Shown: piece after piece, positions 7,043-13,099 of the stretch | Position numbering within the stretch: position 1 is the first letter of the stretch | How the letters are laid out: every line of letters begins with the position of its first letter | Source of the DNA: CAZCBN01 sp964496975 | Lineage (GTDB): Bacteria; Planctomycetota; Phycisphaerae; Phycisphaerales; UBA1924 | Reading direction: 5' to 3' | DNA: 16,037 bases | Assembly (NCBI GenBank): GCA_964496975.1 | Contig: CAZCBN010000069.1 | Coordinates: 1 to 16,037, forward strand | Program-made: the position numbers and the translations under genes | Notes under the pieces: model-generated | Told to the model about the DNA's origin: nothing | Database searches by the model: none | The model's input: the letters and a program-made list of their open reading frames with translations, nothing else

Positions 7043-8209
7043 TCAGAGGCTGTCCAGCTCGCCCTCGCGGCCGAACGCGCGGAGCACGGCGTCGGCGTTC
7101 ACCCCGATGCTGCCGCCGCCCTCGCCCGCGGGCAGCGCCCGCGGAACGACGAGCACGTACACGAGGTTCTCGTCCGACCAGACGAACAGGGCCTGCACCT
7201 CGGCCCACTCCGCCGCCGCGGGAGGCGTGGGCAGCGTGTACGTGCGGCCGGGCGTCAGCGAGAGCAGGCCGTCGTTTTCCTTCACGAAGAGGCTGATCGG
7301 CGCCGTCTCGCCCGCGGGGCCGACGAGGCGGTACTGCATGTGCGACGAGCCGCCCTTGCCCGGCACGTGGCACTGCCCCGCGCCGACAAACACGATCTTG
7401 CCCAAGGGGCACGAGGCCGCCTCGGTCGGCAGGCTCGGCTCCGCCCCGGCCAGCGCGCTGCACAGCGAGGCCGCCGAGGCCAGGTCCCGCGCCACCGCCT
7501 TGCGGTCGGCGAAGGCCGCGTCGGTCGCCACGGCCGCGTGCTCGCGGGCGACAAACTGCGCCAGCTCCACGCGGTGCTCGCGCTCAGACGCCGCCACGGC
7601 GGGCCCGCCCAGGCCGCCCAGGCCCCCCGCGATCTGCGCGACGTACACCCCGCCCAGGCCCAGCACCAGCACCGCCGCGAGGGCCCCAAGCGCCCGCCCG
7701 GCCTGCGACTGCCAGAACCCACGGCCCCGCGTCTCAGCGGCCCGGGCCGCCAACCGGTCGGCCAGGGCGTCGTCGGCGGCAACGGGCGCCGCGACGGCGG
7801 AGACATCCGCGGAACCGGCGGACCGCACCAGGTCGGCCACCCGGCCCCGAAGCGACGCCGGCACGCGAACATCGGCCTCGCCCATCACCCGGCCGCAGGC
7901 CCCACGCAGGGCCCGCTCGTAGCCGACGCGCGACTGCATGTCGGGAAATTTTTCTCGGACCGTCTCCAGCCGATCGCGCAGGCTGGGCGAGAGCTCGCCG
8001 TCGGCCTCGCAGCGCATCAGCCACGCCGGGCAGTGGGCCCAGTGCTCGGGAAAGCCGCCCGGCCCCGCGGCCTGGGCCTGAGCTTGGGCCTGGGCCGGAG
8101 CCTGAGCGTGGGTGCCGGGCGTCGGCGTGCCGTCGGACAGCGGCTCCATGTGTCCCCTGCGGTCGGCGTTCGGCGTATTGGAGTTGGGCGAGGTCTGACC
8201 GGGCACCAT
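7043..8209 (-). CDS. Single-pass membrane protein, probable anti-sigma factor without a standard zinc motif
   Basis: About 388 aa. After a Gln/Ala-rich lead, residues 57-130 read HWAHCPAWLMRCEADGELSPSLRDRLETVREKF and onward. This matches the ...DGELSP..R.R.E... helix pattern of anti-sigma domains, but the usual HxxxCxxC zinc ligands are absent (FPDMQS sits where CPxC is expected). One transmembrane helix is at about 173-195 (ALGALAAVLVLGLGGVYVAQIAGG), after which a roughly 190-residue domain should be outside the cytoplasm. That domain includes PLGKIVFVGAGQCHVPGKGG and a C-terminal beta-rich part. The start is ATG 8209, with TAGGAAG just upstream (AGGA 6 bases away); ATG 8149 is an alternative. 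The ECF sigma gene lies upstream on the same strand, 680 bases away, which supports the role. Function is inferred from architecture and context. Confidence 0.65.
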   Translation of the reverse strand: MVPGQTSPNSNTPNADRRGHMEPLSDGTPTPGTHAQAPAQAQAQAQAAGPGGFPEHWAHCPAWLMRCEADGELSPSLRDRLETVREKFPDMQSRVGYERALRGACGRVMGEADVRVPASLRGRVADLVRSAGSADVSAVAAPVAADDALADRLAARAAETRGRGFWQSQAGRALGALAAVLVLGLGGVYVAQIAGGLGGLGGPAVAASEREHRVELAQFVAREHAAVATDAAFADRKAVARDLASAASLCSALAGAEPSLPTEAASCPLGKIVFVGAGQCHVPGKGGSSHMQYRLVGPAGETAPISLFVKENDGLLSLTPGRTYTLPTPPAAAEWAEVQALFVWSDENLVYVLVVPRALPAGEGGGSIGVNADAVLRAFGREGELDSL

Positions 8210-8889
8210 GGGACTTCCTACTGGGCGGCAACGGGCAAAGGGAGACAAACGCGCACACAAGCGTCACGACAGCGAGGAAGCGATACACCCCGCGCCTACC
8301 GCACGCCGATCGGCCCATGTGGGCTTATCGATGCGGCGCGGGGTTGCTGCGCCGCCGGTGGCACTGCCCCGAACGGCGCTCGGGAGAGCCGAGCCGGGCA
8401 GAACCGGGCCGAGCGGGGCGGGGAGGGCCTTGGTCGGCCTCAGCCGGTCCCCCCCGGAACTGGACCGGTCGCCGCATCCTCCCGGATCCCGCCTCCCGGG
8501 TCAACGTTGCACGGGTCGCGCCCTTGCGGGACAGGCTCTTACGAGCCGTGTCCCTTCGGGCCACGCTCCGTGCCGAGCACCCCGGGAGGGGTCACCGGAC
8601 GGCCCGCCGTGCATGGTCCGGCGGGTTGGCTTTCGTCCTCGCGGGGCAAAACCACGCTCGGGCGGCGATCATTCCGAATCTTGGGGCTTCCAACGGAAAC
8701 CTTTGCGGTTGGTGAGCGTCCCGCGGCGTGCACGGGCAAAGCGGATCGCGCCGGTGCAAATGACGCCCCGCCCCGCCCGCCGGGCCACGCCGCGCGAGAG
8801 CCCTCTAGAGCGCCGGGTTGCGGATTCGGCCCAGCCCTTTCCCGGGGCTCCATGCGGCTCGTGTCGTTCGCGCGGCCCGCGTCGCCGGC
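8210..8889. other. 680-bp gene-free gap rich in inverted repeats
   Basis: I see no believable coding region here. Open frames on both strands are Arg/Pro/Gly-rich shadows without motifs or ribosome binding sites. The stretch holds several inverted repeats: 8444-8468 (CCGGTCC/GGACCGG), 8520-8561 (the strongest, listed separately), and competing CCGGAC/GTCCGG and CCCGCC/GGCGGG pairs between about 8595 and 8626. It separates the sigma factor from its likely antagonist, so it could carry a promoter for the downstream gene, a leader RNA or a small RNA. No tRNA or known riboswitch was recognised. Confidence 0.55.
8520..8561. other. Strong hairpin in the sigma/anti-sigma gap
   Basis: GGGACAGGCTC (8528-8538) pairs with GAGCC-G-TGTCCC (8543-8554), an 11-bp stem with one bulged base and the 4-base loop TTAC. 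The flanking GCCC (8520-8523) and GGGC (8558-8561) extend it across a small internal loop. No T-run follows on either strand, so it does not look like a classic terminator. The pattern of helix, internal loop and bulge is more like a structured RNA or a palindromic repeat. Confidence 0.5.
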
Positions 8890-9573
8890 TCAGCCCGTCT
8901 GGCCCGTCTGCCCGGTCGATCCGGCAAGGCCCGCGGGACCGGCCGCCCCGCCGTTGGCGTGGCCCCGCGCGGTCGACGGGGCGGCCTCCGATCGACGTGC
9001 GAGCGCGCGCAAGCCGAGTTCTTGAGACGCGGTCTCATCGGCGAGCAACGCGTCGGTCAGCAGCTTTCGCGCGCGGTGCAGGCGGCTCATGACGGTCCCG
9101 ATGGGCACGTCCAGAATCGCCGCGATCTCGCGGTACTTCAGGCCCTCAACACCCCACATCAGGAGGACCTCGCGGTACTCCGTCTTCAGGTCGTCGATCG
9201 CCTTTTTCAGCCGGCCGTCCACGTGTTGCCAGTCCAGGGGTTGGCCGTCCCACTGCGGCGGCGGTTCGCCCGGCGGGCTGGTGTCGGCGGCCTCATCAAA
9301 GAAGTCTTCGACGGCGGTGGGCTGGCGGCCCTTGCGCTTCACGCGGCTGTAAAAGACGTTGTGGCAGATGGCAAAGAGCCACGCCCGCATGCCCCCGCCC
9401 CCCTCGGCGGAGTTGTCCTCGAACCGGTCGATCGTGCCGGGGCGCATGGCGCGGAGGTAGACCTCCTGCACCAGCTCCTCCGCCTCGTCGGGGTTGCGGC
9501 ACATGTGGAACGCCATGCGGTACACGGCGTCCAGGTGCGAGAGGGCCTGTTGTTCGAACTCCGAGCGTTCCAC
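8890..9573 (-). CDS. ECF-type RNA polymerase sigma factor with Gly-X-Y tail
   Basis: Directs RNA polymerase to a stress- or envelope-type regulon. About 227 aa. Region sigma2 is at 11-83, with EAEELVQEVYLRAMR (DNA-melting/recognition helix) and MRAWLFAICHNVFYSRVKRKGR. A Pro-rich linker follows, then sigma4 at 121-176 with TEYREVLLMWGVEGLKYREIAAILDVPIGTVMSRLHRARKLL, the -35-binding helix-turn-helix. Sigma3 is absent, as in all ECF factors. GTG 9573 was chosen because GGAG lies 6 bases upstream; a TTG at 9603 would add ten residues. After sigma4 the chain continues with an unusual Ala/Gly tail ending GAAGPAGLAGSTGQTGQTG, a collagen-like Gly-X-Y pattern. The gene is divergent from metG and upstream of the anti-sigma-like gene. 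Confidence 0.92.
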   Translation of the reverse strand: MERSEFEQQALSHLDAVYRMAFHMCRNPDEAEELVQEVYLRAMRPGTIDRFEDNSAEGGGGMRAWLFAICHNVFYSRVKRKGRQPTAVEDFFDEAADTSPPGEPPPQWDGQPLDWQHVDGRLKKAIDDLKTEYREVLLMWGVEGLKYREIAAILDVPIGTVMSRLHRARKLLTDALLADETASQELGLRALARRSEAAPSTARGHANGGAAGPAGLAGSTGQTGQTG

Positions 9574-9660
9574 AGAGCACTCCGGACCGGGCGGTCTTGC
9601 CAACCGTCACCTTGCAGACAAGCCTAGCCGAAAACTCCGCCCCGGCCCGCCGCGAATACC

Positions 9661-11487
9661 ATGCCCGCGATGAACCCATCGTTCTACAGCAGCGGCGGCG
9701 AGGCGGCCGCGCCGGCCTACATCACCACCCCGATTTACTACGTCAACGACCGCCCCCACATCGGGCACTGCTACACGACGTGCGTCGCCGACGCCGCCGC
9801 CCGGGCCCTGCGCCTCATCGGCCGCGACGTCTTCTTCCTGACCGGCACCGACGAGCACGCCGACAAGGTGAGCAAGAGCGCCGCCGAGCACGGCGTGACG
9901 CCCCTGGAGTGGGCCGACCGGAACGCGCAGCGCTTCCGCGAGGCCTTCGCCTTCATGGGCTTCAGCAACGACGACTTTGTGCGCACCACGCAGGACCGCC
10001 ACAAGCGCCGTGCCCAGGCCTACATCCAGCGGCTGGTGGACTCGGGCGACATCTCGCTGGGCGACTACGAGGGCTGGTACGACCCGAGCCAGGAGGAGTA
10101 CGTCACCGAGAGCGCGGCCAAGGAGCACGACTTCAAAAGCCCCGTCACGGGCCGCCCGCTGGAGAAGCGGGTGGAGCAGAACTACTTCTTCGACCTGCCC
10201 AAGTACGAGGCGTGGCTGAAGGACGCGATCGAGCGCGACGTGGTGCGTGTGCTGCCCGAGGCGCGGAAGAACGAGGTGCTGGGGCGCATCCGCCAGGGCC
10301 TGAACCGCGTGCCGGTGTCGCGGCGCTTCAAGGAGGGGGATGTCGACTGGGGCATCCCGATGCCCAACGACCCGGGCCACCGCATCTATGTGTGGATCGA
10401 GGCGCTCTGCAACTACCTGACGGTGGTGGACAACGGGCAGGAGCCGTCGACGGTCGCGGCGGAGGGGGCGCGGCGGAAGTACTGGAGCCGCCCCGCCGGC
10501 GGCGCGGAGAGCCGATCTACCCAGGACGGAGGCGGCTCGGAGAGCCGCCCCACCCCGGAGCGATCGGATGTTGTGCACGTGATGGCGAAGGACATTTTGT
10601 GGTTCCACGCCGTCATCTGGCCGGCGATGCTGCACGCGCTGGGGGAGACGCCGCCGGCGATGGTGTACGCGCACTCGTACTTCGTGGCCGAAGGCCGGAA
10701 GATGTCCAAGAGCCTGGGGAACTTCATCGAGATCGACCAGCTGCGCGCGTACGCCGACCGCTACAGCCTGGACGCGGTGCGGTGGTACCTGCTGACGCAG
10801 GGGCCCTTGGGTGAGGCGGACGCGGACTTTGCGTACAAGCGCTTCGTCGAGGTGTACAACGCCGACCTGGCGAACGGCATCGGCAACGCGACGAGCCGCG
10901 TGGGGAACATGATCGAGAAGTACTTCGGCGGTGTGGTGCCCGACGTGCGCGAGCGCGCGATGACGCGGCTTGTGCGCGTGGACGGCACGCCGGTGGGGCC
11001 GGAGTGGCCCGCGTTGTGCGCGGCGAGCGTGGGCGAGGCGACGCGCGAGGTGGGGCGGATGGGCGTGGACCGGGCGCTGCGGCTCGGGATTGATCTCGCG
11101 GCGCAGACGGACCAGTTCATCGCGGACACCGCGCCCTTCAAGCTCGCGAAGGCGCTGGACGGGCCCGCGGTGTACGCGAGGCTCGGGAACGCCGAGGCGC
11201 TCGGCGTGATGCTGTACCAGAGCGCCGAGGCGCTGCGCGTGGCGTCGTTGCTGCTGGCGCCGGCGATGCCCTTCAAGATGGCGGAACTGTGGCGTCGGTG
11301 GAACTGCACTCACCTGCGGAACTCGGCTGACGCCGAGTCGGGCTTTGCGGCGCCGCTGGCGGAGCTGGCTCGGTTCGGGGGGCCGTTCGGGCTGAAGCCG
11401 GGGCAGGCGATCGCGAAGGGGGACCCGCTGTTCATGCGGGCGGACGGGGCGGAGCCGGCGCCGGACGCCGCGGCTGCGCGCGCGTAG
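9661..11487 (+). CDS. metG: Methionyl-tRNA synthetase
   Basis: Charges tRNA-Met with methionine in the cytoplasm. The 608-aa class I enzyme has ITTPIYYVNDRPHIGHCYTT (HIGH at 33-36), TGTDEHADKV (61-70), YVWIEALCNYL (243-253), and the KMSKS loop GRKMSKSLGN (345-354). The helical anticodon-binding domain follows. The connective region, GDYEGWYDPSQEEYVTES, contains no Cys, so this is the zinc-free form. It lacks the C-terminal tRNA-binding (EMAP/Trbp) domain of the long type. An extra Gly/Ser/Glu/Arg segment (about 276-302), made of two 11-residue repeats, is inserted between YVWIEALCNYL and HVMAKDILWFH; see the repeat entry. ATG 9661 has no clear Shine-Dalgarno, and ATG 9670 would remove only three residues. 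The ferredoxin gene follows after 68 bases. Confidence 0.95.
   Translation: MPAMNPSFYSSGGEAAAPAYITTPIYYVNDRPHIGHCYTTCVADAAARALRLIGRDVFFLTGTDEHADKVSKSAAEHGVTPLEWADRNAQRFREAFAFMGFSNDDFVRTTQDRHKRRAQAYIQRLVDSGDISLGDYEGWYDPSQEEYVTESAAKEHDFKSPVTGRPLEKRVEQNYFFDLPKYEAWLKDAIERDVVRVLPEARKNEVLGRIRQGLNRVPVSRRFKEGDVDWGIPMPNDPGHRIYVWIEALCNYLTVVDNGQEPSTVAAEGARRKYWSRPAGGAESRSTQDGGGSESRPTPERSDVVHVMAKDILWFHAVIWPAMLHALGETPPAMVYAHSYFVAEGRKMSKSLGNFIEIDQLRAYADRYSLDAVRWYLLTQGPLGEADADFAYKRFVEVYNADLANGIGNATSRVGNMIEKYFGGVVPDVRERAMTRLVRVDGTPVGPEWPALCAASVGEATREVGRMGVDRALRLGIDLAAQTDQFIADTAPFKLAKALDGPAVYARLGNAEALGVMLYQSAEALRVASLLLAPAMPFKMAELWRRWNCTHLRNSADAESGFAAPLAELARFGGPFGLKPGQAIAKGDPLFMRADGAEPAPDAAAARA
10487..10563 (+). 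repeat. In-frame 33-bp repeat with palindromes inside metG
   Basis: Two units, 10498-10530 and 10531-10563, match at 26 of 33 bases and share CGGAGAGCCG. They encode GGAESRSTQDG and GGSESRPTPER. The second contains a perfect 8-bp palindrome, GGCGGCTC-GGA-GAGCCGCC (10531-10549). A second hairpin, GCCGCC/GGCGGC, spans 10487-10503. The period of 33 bases preserves the frame. It resembles a small dispersed palindromic (REP-like) element captured in a coding loop, but copies elsewhere in the genome cannot be checked here. Confidence 0.7.
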
Positions 11488-11555
11488 CGTGGAGCCGGGA
11501 AGCCCCAGGGCCGCCGTGTGGGGACGGGGGCCGCCGACGACGGAGTCTGTGCCCA

Positions 11556-11819
11556 ATGCCGCACATCATCGCCGAGCCGTGCATCGCGACCAAGGACACG
11601 AGCTGCGTGGACGCGTGCCCGGTGGACTGCATCCACCCGACCAAGGACGAGCCGGCCTTTGCGACGGCCGACCAGCTCTACATCGACCCGGACACGTGCA
11701 TCGACTGCGGCCTGTGCGTGGACGAGTGCCCGGTGCAGGCGATCTATCAGGACGAAGACCTGCCGAAAGAGTGGTCGAAGTACGTGCAGATCAATCTGGA
11801 GTATTACAAGAAGAAGTAG
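11556..11819 (+). CDS. 7Fe ferredoxin ([3Fe-4S][4Fe-4S])
   Basis: Small cytoplasmic electron carrier of 87 aa. The cysteine pattern is C9-x7-C17-x3-C21-x3-C25 and C48-x2-C51-x2-C54-x3-C58-Pro. In the Azotobacter FdI-type arrangement, C9, C17 and C58 hold the [3Fe-4S] cluster, C21, C48, C51 and C54 hold the [4Fe-4S] cluster, and C25 is the extra conserved Cys. All fit here by position. The Lys-rich end NLEYYKKK is short; the longer C-terminal extension of some FdI proteins is missing. It follows metG by 68 bases on the same strand, perhaps co-transcribed. Its redox partner is not in the window. GGAG lies about 12 bases before the ATG, a rather distant ribosome binding site. Confidence 0.93.
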   Translation: MPHIIAEPCIATKDTSCVDACPVDCIHPTKDEPAFATADQLYIDPDTCIDCGLCVDECPVQAIYQDEDLPKEWSKYVQINLEYYKKK

Positions 11820-11826
11820 GTCTTGG

Positions 11827-11853
11827 GGATCGGCCATCGGCCATCGGCGATCC
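11827..11853. terminator. Weak hairpin after the ferredoxin gene with ATCGGCC repeats
   Basis: Just past the ferredoxin stop, GGATCG (11827-11832) pairs with CGATCC (11848-11853) around a loop that contains ATCGGCC twice in tandem. It sits between convergent genes (ferredoxin + and Nudix -), a usual place for a bidirectional terminator. No T-tract follows, so confidence is low. Confidence 0.3.
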
Positions 11854-11930
11854 GGGGGGGCGGAGACGGAGGCCGGGGCGGCCGGGTCGGGGTGCGGCGG
11901 GACGGGGCGGTCGGCGGCAGTCGGGGGTCG

Positions 11931-12413
11931 TCACGGGCGGCGTTGCACGGCCCCGTGCGCTGAACCCGGGCTCATGACCCGCAGCGCCTCGTGGGCCGCG
12001 TCTTTGTGGCCTTGCCAGAAGAAGAGGGTGTTCACCTCGGCGGCGGGGCACCAGCGGTGGGTGTCGTGCTCTTCGTTCAGCGTGGGTTCCCAGTCGGGCG
12101 GGGCCTCGACCAGGAAGCCGGGGCAGATCCACACCGCGTCGGCGTCGGGCCAGAAGAAGACGCAGGGGCGGTCCAGGTGCCACGCGGCGAGCGCGGCGGC
12201 CCGTGACAGGCCGGTCTCTTCGCCGAGTTCACGCCACGCCGCGTCCTCGGCCCGCTCGCCTCGGTGCACGCCCCCCATCACGGGCTGAAAGGTTCCCTGC
12301 ATGCGGCCGTCCACGCGGCGGAGCTGCAAAAACTCCGGCGCGGCGTCGGCCCCGCGGCGGCGGGCGATGAGCACGAAGACCAGGTCGGTGCGCAGGCTGG
12401 GGCCGGCGGTCAC
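11931..12413 (-). CDS. Nudix hydrolase
   Basis: Hydrolyses a nucleoside diphosphate linked to another group (NDP-X) using Mg2+. 160 aa with a perfect Nudix box: Gly47-x5-Glu53-x7-Arg61-Glu-Leu-Gly-Glu-Glu-Thr-Gly-Leu69. FLQLRRVDG and GTFQPVMGGV before the box and EEHDTHRWCPAAEVNTLFFW after it resemble the NudB-like (dihydroneopterin triphosphate pyrophosphatase) layout, but that assignment is only suggestive. The start is GTG 12413, which shares GTGA with the stop of the PilZ gene (12410-12413), so translation is coupled to PilZ. The substrate is not determined by the sequence. Confidence 0.9.
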   Translation of the reverse strand: MTAGPSLRTDLVFVLIARRRGADAAPEFLQLRRVDGRMQGTFQPVMGGVHRGERAEDAAWRELGEETGLSRAAALAAWHLDRPCVFFWPDADAVWICPGFLVEAPPDWEPTLNEEHDTHRWCPAAEVNTLFFWQGHKDAAHEALRVMSPGSAHGAVQRRP

Positions 12414-12811
12414 GCGGCGCGGGCCGGGGTGACGGCGGCCGCGGCGGCGGCGGGCCGGGCGGCGGTGGCGGCGGCCTCGCTCGTGGACTCCACGAGGGCC
12501 TGGGCCTGGGCCTGCACCTGGGCGAAGCGCACGGCGACGAGCTGCGAGCCGCGGAGCACCGGCCCGGCGCGCACAACCGTGGCGGCCGCGAGGTCGCGGC
12601 TGGTCAGCACGCCCGCGGGGGCCCAGCAGACGCCGATCTCGATGTCTTCGCCCGCGGTGACGGGGCGGCTGGTGAGGACCTCGAGCAGGGCCCCGCCGGC
12701 GGAGACGTCGGCCGTGCGCGCGGCGAGGTACCGGCCGATGGCGGGGCGGAGGAGTTTGCAGGCCAGGTCGGCCGGGGCGCGGTGGTGGATCCGTCGGTCT
12801 GCCTCGTGCAT
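12410..12811 (-). CDS. PilZ-domain protein, probable c-di-GMP receptor
   Basis: 133 aa. The N-terminus MHEADRRIHHRAPADLACKL carries the Arg-rich RxxxR arm (R7-x3-R11 region). DVSAGG (35-40) is the second conserved c-di-GMP motif (D/N-x-S-x-x-G), and a beta-barrel follows to about residue 97 (LVAVRFAQ). The tail after 98 is Gln/Ala-rich low complexity. A stand-alone PilZ protein usually binds cyclic di-GMP and passes the signal to a partner. ATG 12811 was chosen because it places the RxxxR arm at the very N-terminus; the open frame continues far upstream but only as antisense of the HldE-like gene. There is no strong Shine-Dalgarno. A large hairpin lies 22 bases upstream of the start. The gene is coupled to the Nudix gene by GTGA. 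Confidence 0.85.
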   Translation of the reverse strand: MHEADRRIHHRAPADLACKLLRPAIGRYLAARTADVSAGGALLEVLTSRPVTAGEDIEIGVCWAPAGVLTSRDLAAATVVRAGPVLRGSQLVAVRFAQVQAQAQALVESTSEAAATAARPAAAAAAVTPARAA

Positions 12812-13099
12812 CGCCGCGACCCCGTGAGGAAGGGCAAGGCCCTTGGGCGCCCCAGTCCGTTGGGGTGCCGGGGCCTTGCGTGGTCTCGGGGTATCGGCGC
12901 GCGCGGGGGGCGGCGCTGAAAGTCTGGGGGCGGATCTCGCGGCGCGGTCGCCTGTTGTGGGCGGGGGGCGCACGGATTGCGCGTCGGTCGGTTGCAGCCG
13001 GACGGGCCGGGTGAGCCGATAAGCGGCGTGGCCGCGGGGTGTCGCCGCGGAGTGGGCGGGTGTGCGTGTGGGGCGAGCCGGCCCCGGGGGCGGGTGCGA
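12812..13099. other. Divergent intergenic region (PilZ <- | -> HldE-like)
   Basis: 288 bases that must hold promoters for both the minus-strand PilZ-Nudix pair and the plus-strand sugar-nucleotide operon. Besides the long hairpin, a small CCGCGG/CCGCGG hairpin lies at 13032-13050 in the presumed leader of the HldE-like gene. No convincing -35/-10 pair was found. An open frame extends upstream from 13100 to a TTG at 12977, but its Arg/Gly/Cys-rich translation has no conserved motif. Confidence 0.5.
12834..12879. promoter_or_regulatory. Long hairpin in the divergent PilZ / HldE-like region
   Basis: GCAAGGCCC (12834-12842) pairs with GGGCCTTGC (12871-12879), and inside it GGCGCCCC (12846-12853) pairs with GGGGTGCC (12862-12869) with one G-U. 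That makes 17 bp in two helices, a 3/1 internal loop and an 8-base top loop. In the PilZ transcript it would sit about 22 bases before the ATG, able to influence ribosome access. It could also be an operator palindrome or a dispersed repeat. No known riboswitch consensus was recognised. Confidence 0.5.

Noticed and set aside
8340..8420. Cobalamin-riboswitch-like GCACTG segment
   Set aside because: The expected neighbouring conserved boxes (such as the AGCCAGGAGACC-like segment) are absent and no B12-related gene follows.
8539..8853. Possible small gene in the 680-bp gap
   Set aside because: No ribosome binding site or recognisable motif, and the translation is Pro/Gly/Arg-rich like the other shadows.
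8210..8889. Replication origin at the skew flip
   Set aside because: No TTATCCACA-like DnaA boxes, no AT-rich unwinding stretch and no dnaA/dnaN nearby. Only the skew itself is retained as a finding.
5090..9025. 1311-codon plus-strand open frame (and a similar 825-codon frame at 3876-6353)
   Set aside because: Arg/Pro/Gln/His-rich translation without motifs, lying opposite genes with clear domains and crossing a noncoding gap. It is an artefact of high GC.
9607..11556. 649-codon minus-strand frame opposite metG
   Set aside because: metG on the plus strand has HIGH and KMSKS motifs; the opposite frame is low-complexity.
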